From Turnera subulata (Eukaryota; Streptophyta; Magnoliopsida; Malpighiales; Passifloraceae), in NCBI GenBank assembly GCA_028386065.3, contig JAKUCV010002859.1, positions 1-64,000 on the forward strand: 64,000 nucleotides of DNA. Reading direction: 5' to 3'. A program made the translations under genes and the position numbers. Below, in pieces: positions 45,308 to 55,291 of this stretch (positions are counted from its first letter, which is position 1; each line of letters begins with the position of its first letter). Under the pieces are notes generated by a model that did no database searches, was not told where the DNA came from, and saw only the letters and a program-made list of their open reading frames with translations.

Positions 45308-45832
45308 ATTGATATCTGAAGTAGAAACTCCTTTCGACTTCTTGGATTTGAGAGAGTTTAAGTAGACTTTGCAGTTTCTCTTCCAATGTCTATCCTTTCC
45401 ACATTGGAAGCAAGTCCTTTTGGGCTTAGTCTCTTTGGCAACAATCTTGCCTTTCTTCTTGATACCCCCTTTTGCCTTGATGGTTTTATTCTTCTTAGTT
45501 TTTCCTTTGTTATCTTTGGAAGACTCAATAACCATCACCGCAATTTGATCCTTCTTAAGGGTCGCTTCAGCAGTGTTAAGCATTTTAATCAATCAAGAAT
45601 TGTGGTGGTAATCCCATTCATTTGATGATTAAGCACAAATTGTGCAAAAGAATCAGGTAGAATTTGTAGAATTAAGTTTACTCTTAACTCTTTGTCCATC
45701 TCAAAACCCAAAGTGGCAAGCCATTGAATATAACCATGCATCATAAGTGCATGTGGCCCAATAGAGGAACCTTCAGCCATCTTAGAACGAAACAATAGTT
45801 TCGAAATATTATATCGTCCAGTACGAGTTTGT
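45308..45832 (-). pseudogene. Copia-2 Gag fragment, third unit
   Basis: Contains the knuckle (CFQCGKDRHWKRNC) and upstream gag (MFRSKMAEGSSIGPHALMMH), with a one-base deletion near 45592 that breaks the frame. It stops at the LINE-2 joint (~45832). Confidence 0.8.
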
Positions 45833-46855
45833 CGCTTTGGGCCAAAGACCTGTTTACCTCGGGATCCCTATTCGCCAGCAACCGTAGGTTGGGGTTGAAT
45901 GGGACTTTCCTTCCTCAGCTCCGCAGGCACCTGTAGGCTGCGTTGGTCCAAAGCCCATTCTGCTCTTAACTCTTTGGCTGATCTTTCCATGGGCCTATCC
46001 CTCATTTTGACCTTTCTCTAGCCCGCTTAGCCATCCGGACTCTTCGTGTGGGCCTATCTTGTTCAATCCATGGCCCGTTCCGTAGCTCAATACTGAGGGG
46101 TGAGAAATTTGGCATTAACAGTGGGAATCTCTACAGGTTAGGACCATGTAGGAGGAATTGGTTGAGGTAACACTACATTCTGCTACTGCAGATGGGTGGC
46201 GGTGGCTACCAACTTCTACTTCGTCGCACTCCTCCTCCCAAACCTTCTCTATTAATGTGGTTTTCGGTGACGCCTCCAAAACTTGAAACCTTTATGTGTC
46301 TCACTCTACATGGAGGTTTAGCTACTAGAGAATGTCTTATTCACCGGGTATCATTTCTTTGGACGCAGCCGCTTGCCCTTCTGTGAGAAGGCGGTGGAAT
46401 CTGTTGCCCATCTACTATTATATTGTCTTGTTTCTGCACAATTCTGGAATCGCCTCTGTCAATGATGGGTGTTCAGTGAGTTGCGCTAGCATCTGTGTTG
46501 GATTGGGTGGAACAATGGTGCTTCCTATTTGGTGCGCAGCATAATACTGCAGACTCACTTGGTCTCTCCACCCTTTGGTTTCTTTGGCTGGCTCGTATCG
46601 GCATCATCTTCAATGCTAAACCTGTCCTCGTCCCCTCTCTTTTCGATCTGGTTGTCAGTAGAGTAACTTGGTGGTTCAAGGCTTCTCGTCCTTCCTTTCC
46701 TTATGGTGTGGGCGCCATACTCACATCCGTAGAGACTTTTAAACAATGGCGTCATGCAAAGAGTGGTGTTCTGTACCTACACTTATGCCTCCCCCTTGTA
46801 GGAAGTCCATCTCTATGTATTATTTAGTCCATCATTAATAAAGTTTCACACTTGA
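45833..46855 (+). mobile_element. LINE-2, 5'-truncated copy on plus strand
   Basis: Begins CGCTTTGGGCC and reads decayed ORF2 C-terminal sequence: LLRRTPPPKPSLLMWFSVTP, TFMCLTLHGGLATRE, DWVEQWCFLFGAQ, STLWFLWLARIGIIFNAKPV, FDLVVSRVTWWFKASRPSFP. The 3' UTR ends near TTAATAAAGTTTCACAC, with a polyadenylation-like AATAAAG. It has one copy of the 3' segment that is repeated in 62 bp units at 6931-7100. No target duplication is visible. Confidence 0.8.
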
Positions 46856-47575
46856 TTAGTAAACTTTATTGATGTATCTCAGTTAAACTGTTTTCCATTA
46901 GTTTTGAAGGAAAAATCCTCATATGAGACACTTGATCAGATCAAGCAACAGGCGAGGAAATTATATATCAGTTTGGGAGTTTGCACAAATTATGGAATCA
47001 CAGTACTTAATTAATCTCCATTATCAGTGGGAATGGCTTAGCATAGTTTGCCAAAACTGAATGGAGGCATGGAATATAGGGCATGCGGGGTTGACGTACA
47101 CTGCCACATCTTCTCCTTGTTGGTAAATTGCAACAGCAAATAAAGATCTACTCTCCAAATCAAAACTTCCTCCAAAGCTTTTAGCTCCCATGATCTTATT
47201 TTTGAGAAAATAATAAACACCCAAAAAAGGTAACAAGGGCTCCCTGAAGGAGAAAACCAAAACCCACAAAAGGATATTAAAAATACACAAAAGTTGAGAC
47301 TAACAGACAAGACTAAAAGGAAGAAAACAAAAAAACTAAACGAAATACCGATGGGGGCTTACAGCCAGAAAGAAAGTCGTCGGCGGCAGCACCAAATTTG
47401 TAGATCTAGGGTTTTCTCTTGAGAGAGAGTGAGAAATTTTCATCCATTAATTATAGTTTGCTCTTCATGAAAATTTTACTTTTATTTGGTGGATTGAAAA
47501 TTTTATTTTGCTTTGTGTAATCCCAGCATATGCCTACATTTGGATAAATGGGCATCCTCAGAAGTTTTGTGGTAA
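46856..47575. repeat. Inverted relatives of sequence upstream of the CX3C gene
   Basis: 46880-47095 is the reverse complement of 5835-6080, and 47440-47575 of 6500-6640. The stretch between them (47096-47440) has no counterpart on the left. No gene seen. Confidence 0.65.
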
Positions 47576-48003
47576 CAGAAACTAAAAAAAGAAGGGCTTG
47601 TAATCATAGATGCAAGCAAAATGCAAGTTTTTTTTTTCTCATTTTGTCGTCTTGTTAATATTTGATATCTTAACAATACTAAATTTGATCGTGCAACTCC
47701 GCATTTCATGTAGCCGCCGGCCTTAGGTGGATTAATTAATTAATCTTAGCTAATTGACAATCAAATTTTCTAGCAAGAATCTTGGCTAGCTTGTCGACTT
47801 CAGTAGCAAATATTATATACTTAATCAGGGGTAAATGGACTGCAACACTGCAAGTAAACGAAGCTGAAGGGGTATCTGTTTAGCATGTCTATTTTATTGT
47901 TGTTTTACCTTGTTTGATCAATATTGACCCTCACTGTTACAGCAGTTTCCAGCAGCGTCATTTTCACCGTAACGAGGGATTTTACTATTTTTTATATGAC
48001 TAG

Positions 48004-48050
<47 letters not shown>

Positions 48051-48780
48051 ATTACACATAAAAGGTACAGTCTGTTTACATAGAAAGATAGCAAATATTA
48101 TATACTTGATCAGGGGTAAATGGACTTGATCAGTGAAAACAGGACGTCACAAACCTGGAATACTCTTAGGGCAAGGACATCAGGTAAATAGAAAGAACAC
48201 AAGAGAAAAGACCATGCTAGTATATGACATATGAAATTTCCCCAAATGCTCCCAAAAATTAATAGCAAAGAATTAAAATAATTCATGCACCTGAGACAGG
48301 CTTGATTAAGTAATTAAGGCCACTGTAATAGACAAGCCTCAGGTGTTTAGGTATCACCTACATGACTTAGACCAGATCAACCTCGTCTTCTGAAATAATA
48401 GATCGAGGGAGGGACAAATAATCTTATATTCTTGTAAGCACATGAACTGAATCTTCTAGTATTTCTGACAAATGCAAACACAAGGCACATATAAATTTGG
48501 GACGGATTTAGAGTTCTCATTCTTGAAAGAAAAAAAAAATCACTGAAGAATTTTTATTGATGATTAAGTTTAGCTGGCACCGGTAATCAATTTCGGATGT
48601 CCTGGTCATCCGGTAACCAAATGGGGAAAAAGAACACTTGCTTACCAATGATTGAGGCATCATAAACCTCTACATTTTGGGCCATCATGAATAATCTTCA
48701 CCCCGGCCGGTGTAGCCTGATCAATAACAATCATGACACATCTCGCTTATGTTATATCAATTTTTCTTTCTTCTAGTTGC
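47576..48780. other. Intergenic, with AT microsatellite and a short direct repeat
   Basis: An (AT)n-rich run at 48003-48049 and a ~40 bp direct repeat (AGCAAATATTATATACTT at 47806 and 48091, continuing with the sequence before TGGACT). It is the upstream region of the LRR kinase pseudogene. Confidence 0.6.
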
Positions 48781-48790
48781 CTATAAGTAT
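48781..48790 (+). promoter_or_regulatory. Putative TATA box of the LRR kinase pseudogene
   Basis: CTATAAGTAT lies 47 bp before the first ATG (48828) and 95 bp before the second (48876). The second spacing leaves a more usual 5' UTR and favours the later start. Confidence 0.4.
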
Positions 48791-51460
48791 GTAGCCAGTT
48801 CACATTTCTCCAATCACTTTAATTTGGTTGCATTCTACTAATATTTTCCTTGTGAGCCTTCTCATCAACTTGAAAATGCAATGGGGAAGATTCACATGCT
48901 TGTTTTTTGTTTCCATGCTATCCATGTTTCTTGCAAAGAAATGCATAAGCATATCCACTAGAAATAACATCACAGATCAAGAAGCACTTCTTGCCTTGAA
49001 GGCTGCAATCACTTATGATCCTGAAAACATCTTGGCTCGCAACTGGAGTACCAATGCCTCTTTCTGCAACTGGGTTGGCATCACCAGTAGCAACCGCGGG
49101 CAGCGAGTTACTGAGTTGAATATAAGTGGAATGGGACTAGTGGGAGCCATTCCTCCACAGCTCGGAAACCTTTCCTTCCTCCGGTTGATAGATGTTAAAG
49201 GAAATCAGTTCCATGGATATATACCCCCTGAGTTGGCAAACTTAAGAAGGATGGAGTATCTTTTATTTTCTTCCAACAATTTCACTGGTAAGTACCCTAC
49301 TTAATCTGTGCGAGCAGAACTGATAATTGAACCATGCAATAATTTATTTTTAATGTCTTCATTGGTGGCCATTGGCTTCACATACAATAGTATATATGGA
49401 AATCTTCCAACGGACATATGTGATAACCTTCCCAACTTGGTATATCTTCAACTTTCGGAAAATCTACTTAGCGGCCAGATTCCATCAGAAATCTGGAAAT
49501 GTAGAAAACTGCAGTCAATATCCTTATCAACGAATTATTTTGTGGGAAAAATACCTGAAAAAGTTGGGTACCTACCCATGCTCAGGATTCTGCTTCTTGG
49601 TGGAAACAATCTTACAGGTCCATATGATTATGTAGTTTTTGGATTAATGAAGCATTTTTTTTTGCTAGCTACTATAGTAGTTTTATTTTTTTGTTTAAAT
49701 AATTCTTCTTACTTCTACATTTCGATTACAGGTCATATACCTGAGTCAATCTTCAACATGACTTCCATCCAAAATATTGATTTTTCTTTCAACAGTTTGT
49801 CAGGTAATGAATAATGTTTAGAGTTCCATTTTATATATTAGTTACTGCAGGTTTTGGAAAGTAAACAGTTAGCGTTGGTGTCTTAGTAGTTGAGATTGCA
49901 AGGCTTAAACCATATGTTTTGATAGTTAATTTATCAAACGCTTAAAAATTATGAATTTAACTTAGGAGTAGCATTTTTTACAGTTTTTTTAAGGAATCTC
50001 ATTTATGTTATAGTTCATTGAAAGTTGAAACCTAACATTTTTATAGTTTTTCCGTTGCAGGAACAATACCTTCCAATGTAGAAAATGTTCCCAACTTGCA
50101 GCATTTGATGTTACAGTACAGTAATCTAACAGGCCATATTCCGGCAAGTGTGTTCAACATCTCAACTTTACTCTGGCTTCAACAATTGTATCTATGTAAA
50201 GCAAGCAGCTTAATCGAATTATACTTGCGAAGAAATAGGTTGTCTGGAGCCTTACCTGATTGCATTGGACTTCTTACCTCATTAAGAATCCTTGCTCTTG
50301 ATGCCAACGCCCTAAGTTCACCCATTCCAATGTCATTGTGGGGCCTTAAAGATCTTCTCACTTTGATGTTGAGTTTCAGCTCGTTCAACGGCTCACTTCC
50401 CCTTCAAGTTGGACAAATGGTGGCCTTAACACAGTTGAATTTGTCAGGAAATCATTTTTTTGGCAATATTCCAAGCACCTTAGGCCAACTCAAGGATTTA
50501 AGCACTCTCTTCTTATGCAATAAAAGGTTCCAGGGAGCAATTCCAGAATCACTAGGTAAATTGAAAGGCTTGGAAATGTTAGACCTGTCATCGAACAACT
50601 TATCTGGTAACATCCCCAAGTCATTGGAAGAGCTTGAGTCGTTGGTATATTTCAATGTATCTTTCAATGCACTGGAAGGGGAAATTCCAAGTGGAGGAAG
50701 ATTCATATATTTCACTGCCAGATCATTTACGTCAAATAAGGCATTGTGTCGTCCTCCTAGACTGCAAGTCCCTCCCTGTAGCAGTGACTCTCATCATCAT
50801 TCGAGGACTACTAAGTCTATACTATTAAGGTTTGTTTTGCCTCCGGTGGCATATGTGGTTCTGATTGTGGCTTTCATTCTTCTTCTTATACATCAAAGAA
50901 GGCAAAGAATTATTCCCAACGGAGGAGCATTGCCATTCGCTAATCAAAGGAGGATTTCTTACCTAGAGCTCATGAAAGTAATTTGCTAGGCAAGGGGAGT
51001 TTCGGGTCTGTTTATCAAGGAACACTTCAGGATGGACAAAGTATAGCAGTTAAGGTCTTTGATTTGGAATTGGAAGAAGCGGTCAACAGTTTTGATAGAG
51101 AATGCGAAATCTTGGGCAACATTCGTCACCATTTGTTTGTATCTTACTGATTTTTGTTTTGGCCTATAAAGGTTTTCGGCTTGAAATTTTTTTGTCACAT
51201 CTCTTATGCTTTGCTGATAATGCAATGCAATTCTTGTCTTGCAGAGTACGGCCTGGATGGAGTTGTGTCCACAAAGATTGATGTTTATAGTTTTGGAATA
51301 ATGTTGATGGAAACTTTCACCAGAAGGAAGCCCACAGATGACTTGTTTGATGGAGGGGTAAGCTTCACAAGTTGGGTTAAAGCATCACTACCAAGTTCAA
51401 CGATGAACATCGTGGATAGCAACATGCTAATTGGAGAAAACCGAAACTTCGTAAATGTGG

Positions 51461-51477
51461 AGAAATGTCTGATATCT
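51461..51477 (+). repeat. 17 bp target-site duplication of LINE-1 (left)
   Basis: AGAAATGTCTGATATCT here and at 57742-57758. The left copy is followed by a T run, the reverse of the LINE poly(A) tail. Length is typical of target-primed reverse transcription. Confidence 0.9.
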
Positions 51478-51586
51478 TTTTTTGATAGTAATCGATTGAC
51501 TTTATTAAATAAAAGAGTCATATGAACAAGTGCAGAATATACAAGCCGTAGTAAGAAGCTACAGCTGAGACAACACTACGGAAAAA

Positions 51587-54500
51587 TCATGCATATTGTA
51601 AATGAACCAACTTCCCTGGCCACCCTTTAAACGGTTCTGGCGAGGAAAGGGCACTGCCTGCAGAATATGGGAAAAGAGGGTGAGAAACTTTGAACCATCC
51701 ATATGCTCTTGAGATGACCAGATCAAACAAGGCATCAAGGGAGGAAGCCTTTGCGTCAAAAACCAAAGCATTCCTGGCTATCCATAAAGACCAAAGCATG
51801 GATAGACCAAGATCAAGCCAAGCTTCCTGAGAACGACGTGTACCCGCGAGCCAAGGCCATTGAGAGAGCCAAACACCCAAGTCCACCGGAACCACCCACG
51901 TAGTGCCCCACCACCGAATGAGTCGCAACCAAAGTCCATGGGCAAAAGAACAATGAAGAAACAAGTGATTTACAGTCTCCAACTGCATGCGACAGCGAGG
52001 GCACAAAGCTTCATTTATCGTCAAAATTCCCCGATAAAAGAGAGTGGCTTTGCATGCGAGACCACCATTAAGAGCCCTCCATAAAAAGTATTCCACCTTT
52101 GGGGGAGCCACATTCAGCCAAGCTAGAGGACGAGAGGATGAAGGAGCATGAAGTGGCCGCAAAGCTTGGTAACCCGACTTCACTGAATAAATTCCTTTTT
52201 GTTCCAAGGGCCAAGACCAGCTGTCACACTTCACAGGGACCATGGACAAACCCTCCAACTCCAGATAAAGACGATGACACAAATCCAGCTCCCAAGAACG
52301 CAAGGCTCTCCTCCACCCCCCAGCAGCCTCGGAATGTAAGTAACCATGAGTCCACACATCTTGCAAAGAGTCGATTTGGAAAGTGGAGAGACGGTATAGG
52401 CGGTTATGAGCAGCCTTAAGGCAACCCAACGATGACCAGCAATCATGCCAAAAGCTGATGGAGCTGCCACCACCTACCTTTAACTCCAAACACGAGTTTA
52501 GATGGCCACCAGAAGGTCCAATGTAGGACCCACTATTAATAATATTTGTCCAGCAGGGTGAGGCTTTAGCAAGATCAAAACAAGGAGCGAAAGAAGGAGA
52601 CTGAATCAAACATTTGGCCCGTATTACTCTGTGCCACAAAGAACCCTCTTGAACTCGAAAACGCCATAGCCACTTAAATAGAAGTGCTTGATTCTTCTCC
52701 AATAAAGACTCTACCCCAAGACCCCCCTGTGACTTTGGTAAAGTTATCTTTGACCAAGCGACCAAACAAAGTTTTCTTCTATCCCCAACACCTCCCCATA
52801 AAAATTCTCGTTGCAACCGAACCAACCTGCTGGCAACCTTGGCTGGCATCTTAAATAAAGAGAGATAATAAAGAGGGAGAGAGGACAGAACTGATCTCAA
52901 TAACACCGTTCGGCCAGCAAAAGATAGGAACCGACCCTTCCAAGAATGTAGCTTCGACCGAAACTTGGCAATTATTAGATCCCAACTCCGAACCAACCTC
53001 ATATTGGCACCCAACGGGAGTCCAAGGTAGGTAAAAGGAAGCTTCTCAGCTTTACAAAGTAAACTACACGCCAAACCTTCAATCTCATCAAAACCCACAT
53101 TAATCCCCGCTAGACCACTCTTATGAAAATTAATACTAAGACCAGAAAGTAACTCAAAGCACCGTAAAATCCTTTTGAGATTGAGCAAATTCCCAGGATC
53201 AGCCGAGGAAAAGAGAAGAGTGTCATCAGCAAACTGAAGCAAAGTGACCGGAATCCCATTCACATAAGATGGAATAATCAGACCATTATCAATAGCTTTA
53301 GTGAAAAGTGCCGACAACCCCTCGGCGGCCAATAAAAATAGGAAAGGCGAAAGTGGGTCTCCCTGCTTCAGTCCTTTGTGCATACCAAACTGCGGGGATG
53401 GAGAACCATTTATGAGGACCGATAGAAGAGAGGATTGAAGACAAGCTCGAACCCAGGTAATCCAATGCGCACCAAAACCCATTCTTCCCATAACATCCAA
53501 AAGATACTCCCAAGAAATAGAGTCATATGCCTTTTTGAAATCCAACTTCCAAACCACAGACTTTGTGCGTGAAACTTTTAAAGAATGAACCGTTTCAGCA
53601 GCAACCAAAGCACAATCAAGGATGTTTCGACCTGCGATGAATGCAGATTGGGTACTACTAATCAAGGACTCCATTACCGGCTTAATTCTCTCCGCCAGGA
53701 TCTTAGACACTATTTTATATATTCCATGAATCAAAGTAATAGGTCTAAAATCATCAAAACTTCTTGCATCAGTCTTCTTTGGGAGCAAGGTAATAAAAGC
53801 ACATGTTGCACCTTTCGGCAGAGTTCCTGTGTCGAAAAAATTCTGCACCAAGTCAAACATATCCTCTTTAATCATATCCCAACATTTCTTATAGAAAGAA
53901 AAATTAAAACCATCGGGACCCGGTGCCTTAGAACTATCACAAGCCCAAACAGCATTTCTAATTTCCTCCTGAGAAATGGGAAACTCCAACGAAGCTGCAG
54001 TCTGTGAGTCCAGAGAGGCAAACGGTAATGCACCAATCCTAGGACGTCGTGAACCAGGAGCATCATACAAAGAAGAGAAAAAATTGGTTGCCTCTTTCTT
54101 GATGTCCAAAGGATCAGTTAACTCTAACTCCCCCTTCATTATGGAGTGTATACCATTTTTGCGACCCCTGTTACAAGCCACCGTTTGGAAAAATCGTGTA
54201 TTACGATCACCCAACTTACACCAAGTAACTCTGGATTTCTGCCGCCAAATACTTTCTCTTTGTTTCTCCCTTTCGAACAATTCCGCACGCATTGTTGCGA
54301 GACTCTCCTTTTCCCCCGTGGAGAGATCATGCTGTTCGAACTGCAGTTCTAACCGCTCAATCCCCTCTTGTAGTGTAGTAATGGCATTGTCAATATTGCC
54401 AAAGGAAGATTTATTCCAATGACCCAATGCCTGTTTTAGACGACTAAGCTTTTTAAGGAGACAAAACTTTCCTGGGAATTCGTTCTCAATAGAAGTCCAC

Positions 54501-55291
54501 ATAGCCTGCAAAACCTCCATAAAATTTGGGTAAGACCACCAGCATGACAAAAATTTTGTGGGCTTAAAACCCCAATCAATTCTCTCCTGACGAAGTACTA
54601 GTGGCCAATGATCCGAACGACCACGCTTATCTGAGAGTAAGCATAAATGAGGAAAAGTCAGACTCCACTCCGCCTCAGCCATTACACGATCAATCCGACT
54701 GGCTGTTAAAGAGTTCATCCATGTATACATCCTCCCCTCAAGCGGGAACTCCAAGAGATTAAGGGATTGCATGAACTGACGCAGCGCGGCAGCACCCCTA
54801 ACACACACACTTCCACTCCTTCTCTCGCACGCCACTAAGGTCTCATTGAAATCACCAAGAACCAACCAGGGAGAACCAAATGATGTTTTGAAATTAGCCA
54901 AATCCCTCCACAAAGTCACCCTTTCCATCAAGTCCAGCGGTGCATAAACACAACAAATAGTCACAGTTAATTTCGCCTGGACCAACAAACCTTCTACTAA
55001 TATCCACCGTGTACCCTTCTCTCTTCTTGAACAAACAAAATAATCACCATCCCACATAAACAACAAACCACCTGCTGCTCCCACTGAATCCACAACCACA
55101 AAATCTAAATTTGGAGGAGACCAAAGCCTTCGCACCCACGGCTCTAGTGTTGCTTGACGTCGAGTTTCACAAAGGAAGACGAATTTTGCTGCATGTGACA
55201 CTATCAAGGACCGTAGATGCTTATGTTTCAACTCCGAATGTAACCCTCTCGAATTCCACGAGACAAGACTAAACATGAGCCCTTGCCGCAC
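51587..55291 (-). CDS. LINE-1 ORF2: endonuclease and reverse transcriptase
   Basis: 1234 aa without a stop. The endonuclease (EEP fold) spans ~residues 7-235: LVSWNSRGL, CETR, VLGDFNETL, SRIDRVMAEAEW, LSDKRGRSDHWPL, keeping the Asn, Glu, Asp/Asn and terminal S-D-H residues. The RT spans ~470-740: FRPITLIHGIYKIVSKILAE, QSAFIAGRNILDCALVAAE, KLDFKKAYDSISW, GLKQGDPLSPFLFLLAAEGL, LLQFADDTLLFSS, with the F-A-D-D active site. A C-terminal zinc-binding zf-RVT region is at ~1060-1140 (PPKVEYFLWRALNGG, CPRCRMQLETVNHLFLHC). No RNase H domain. It nicks the target and copies element RNA there. Translation may start at MRQGLMF or at MFSLVSW. Confidence 0.95.
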   Translation of the reverse strand: MRQGLMFSLVSWNSRGLHSELKHKHLRSLIVSHAAKFVFLCETRRQATLEPWVRRLWSPPNLDFVVVDSVGAAGGLLFMWDGDYFVCSRREKGTRWILVEGLLVQAKLTVTICCVYAPLDLMERVTLWRDLANFKTSFGSPWLVLGDFNETLVACERRSGSVCVRGAAALRQFMQSLNLLEFPLEGRMYTWMNSLTASRIDRVMAEAEWSLTFPHLCLLSDKRGRSDHWPLVLRQERIDWGFKPTKFLSCWWSYPNFMEVLQAMWTSIENEFPGKFCLLKKLSRLKQALGHWNKSSFGNIDNAITTLQEGIERLELQFEQHDLSTGEKESLATMRAELFEREKQRESIWRQKSRVTWCKLGDRNTRFFQTVACNRGRKNGIHSIMKGELELTDPLDIKKEATNFFSSLYDAPGSRRPRIGALPFASLDSQTAASLEFPISQEEIRNAVWACDSSKAPGPDGFNFSFYKKCWDMIKEDMFDLVQNFFDTGTLPKGATCAFITLLPKKTDARSFDDFRPITLIHGIYKIVSKILAERIKPVMESLISSTQSAFIAGRNILDCALVAAETVHSLKVSRTKSVVWKLDFKKAYDSISWEYLLDVMGRMGFGAHWITWVRACLQSSLLSVLINGSPSPQFGMHKGLKQGDPLSPFLFLLAAEGLSALFTKAIDNGLIIPSYVNGIPVTLLQFADDTLLFSSADPGNLLNLKRILRCFELLSGLSINFHKSGLAGINVGFDEIEGLACSLLCKAEKLPFTYLGLPLGANMRLVRSWDLIIAKFRSKLHSWKGRFLSFAGRTVLLRSVLSSLPLYYLSLFKMPAKVASRLVRLQREFLWGGVGDRRKLCLVAWSKITLPKSQGGLGVESLLEKNQALLFKWLWRFRVQEGSLWHRVIRAKCLIQSPSFAPCFDLAKASPCWTNIINSGSYIGPSGGHLNSCLELKVGGGSSISFWHDCWSSLGCLKAAHNRLYRLSTFQIDSLQDVWTHGYLHSEAAGGWRRALRSWELDLCHRLYLELEGLSMVPVKCDSWSWPLEQKGIYSVKSGYQALRPLHAPSSSRPLAWLNVAPPKVEYFLWRALNGGLACKATLFYRGILTINEALCPRCRMQLETVNHLFLHCSFAHGLWLRLIRWWGTTWVVPVDLGVWLSQWPWLAGTRRSQEAWLDLGLSMLWSLWIARNALVFDAKASSLDALFDLVISRAYGWFKVSHPLFPYSAGSALSSPEPFKGWPGKLVHLQYA

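Larger units (their letters stand above)
38243..45832. repeat. Head-to-tail repeat of a ~3.5 kb Copia-2 / IST1 unit
   Basis: The unit starts at ATTGATA(C/T)CTGAAG within gag (38243, 41791, 45308). It runs through gag, leader, 5' LTR and ATATT into the two IST1-like exons, ending ~20 bp upstream of the exon acceptor. Spacing is 3548 and 3517 bp. The third copy is cut at 45832 by LINE-2. Only the first copy joins the rest of a Copia element. Confidence 0.85.

Noticed and set aside
53585..54007. Plus-strand frames within LINE-1 (also 52099-52419, 56353-56670)
   Set aside because: Antisense shadows of the intact ORF1 and ORF2.
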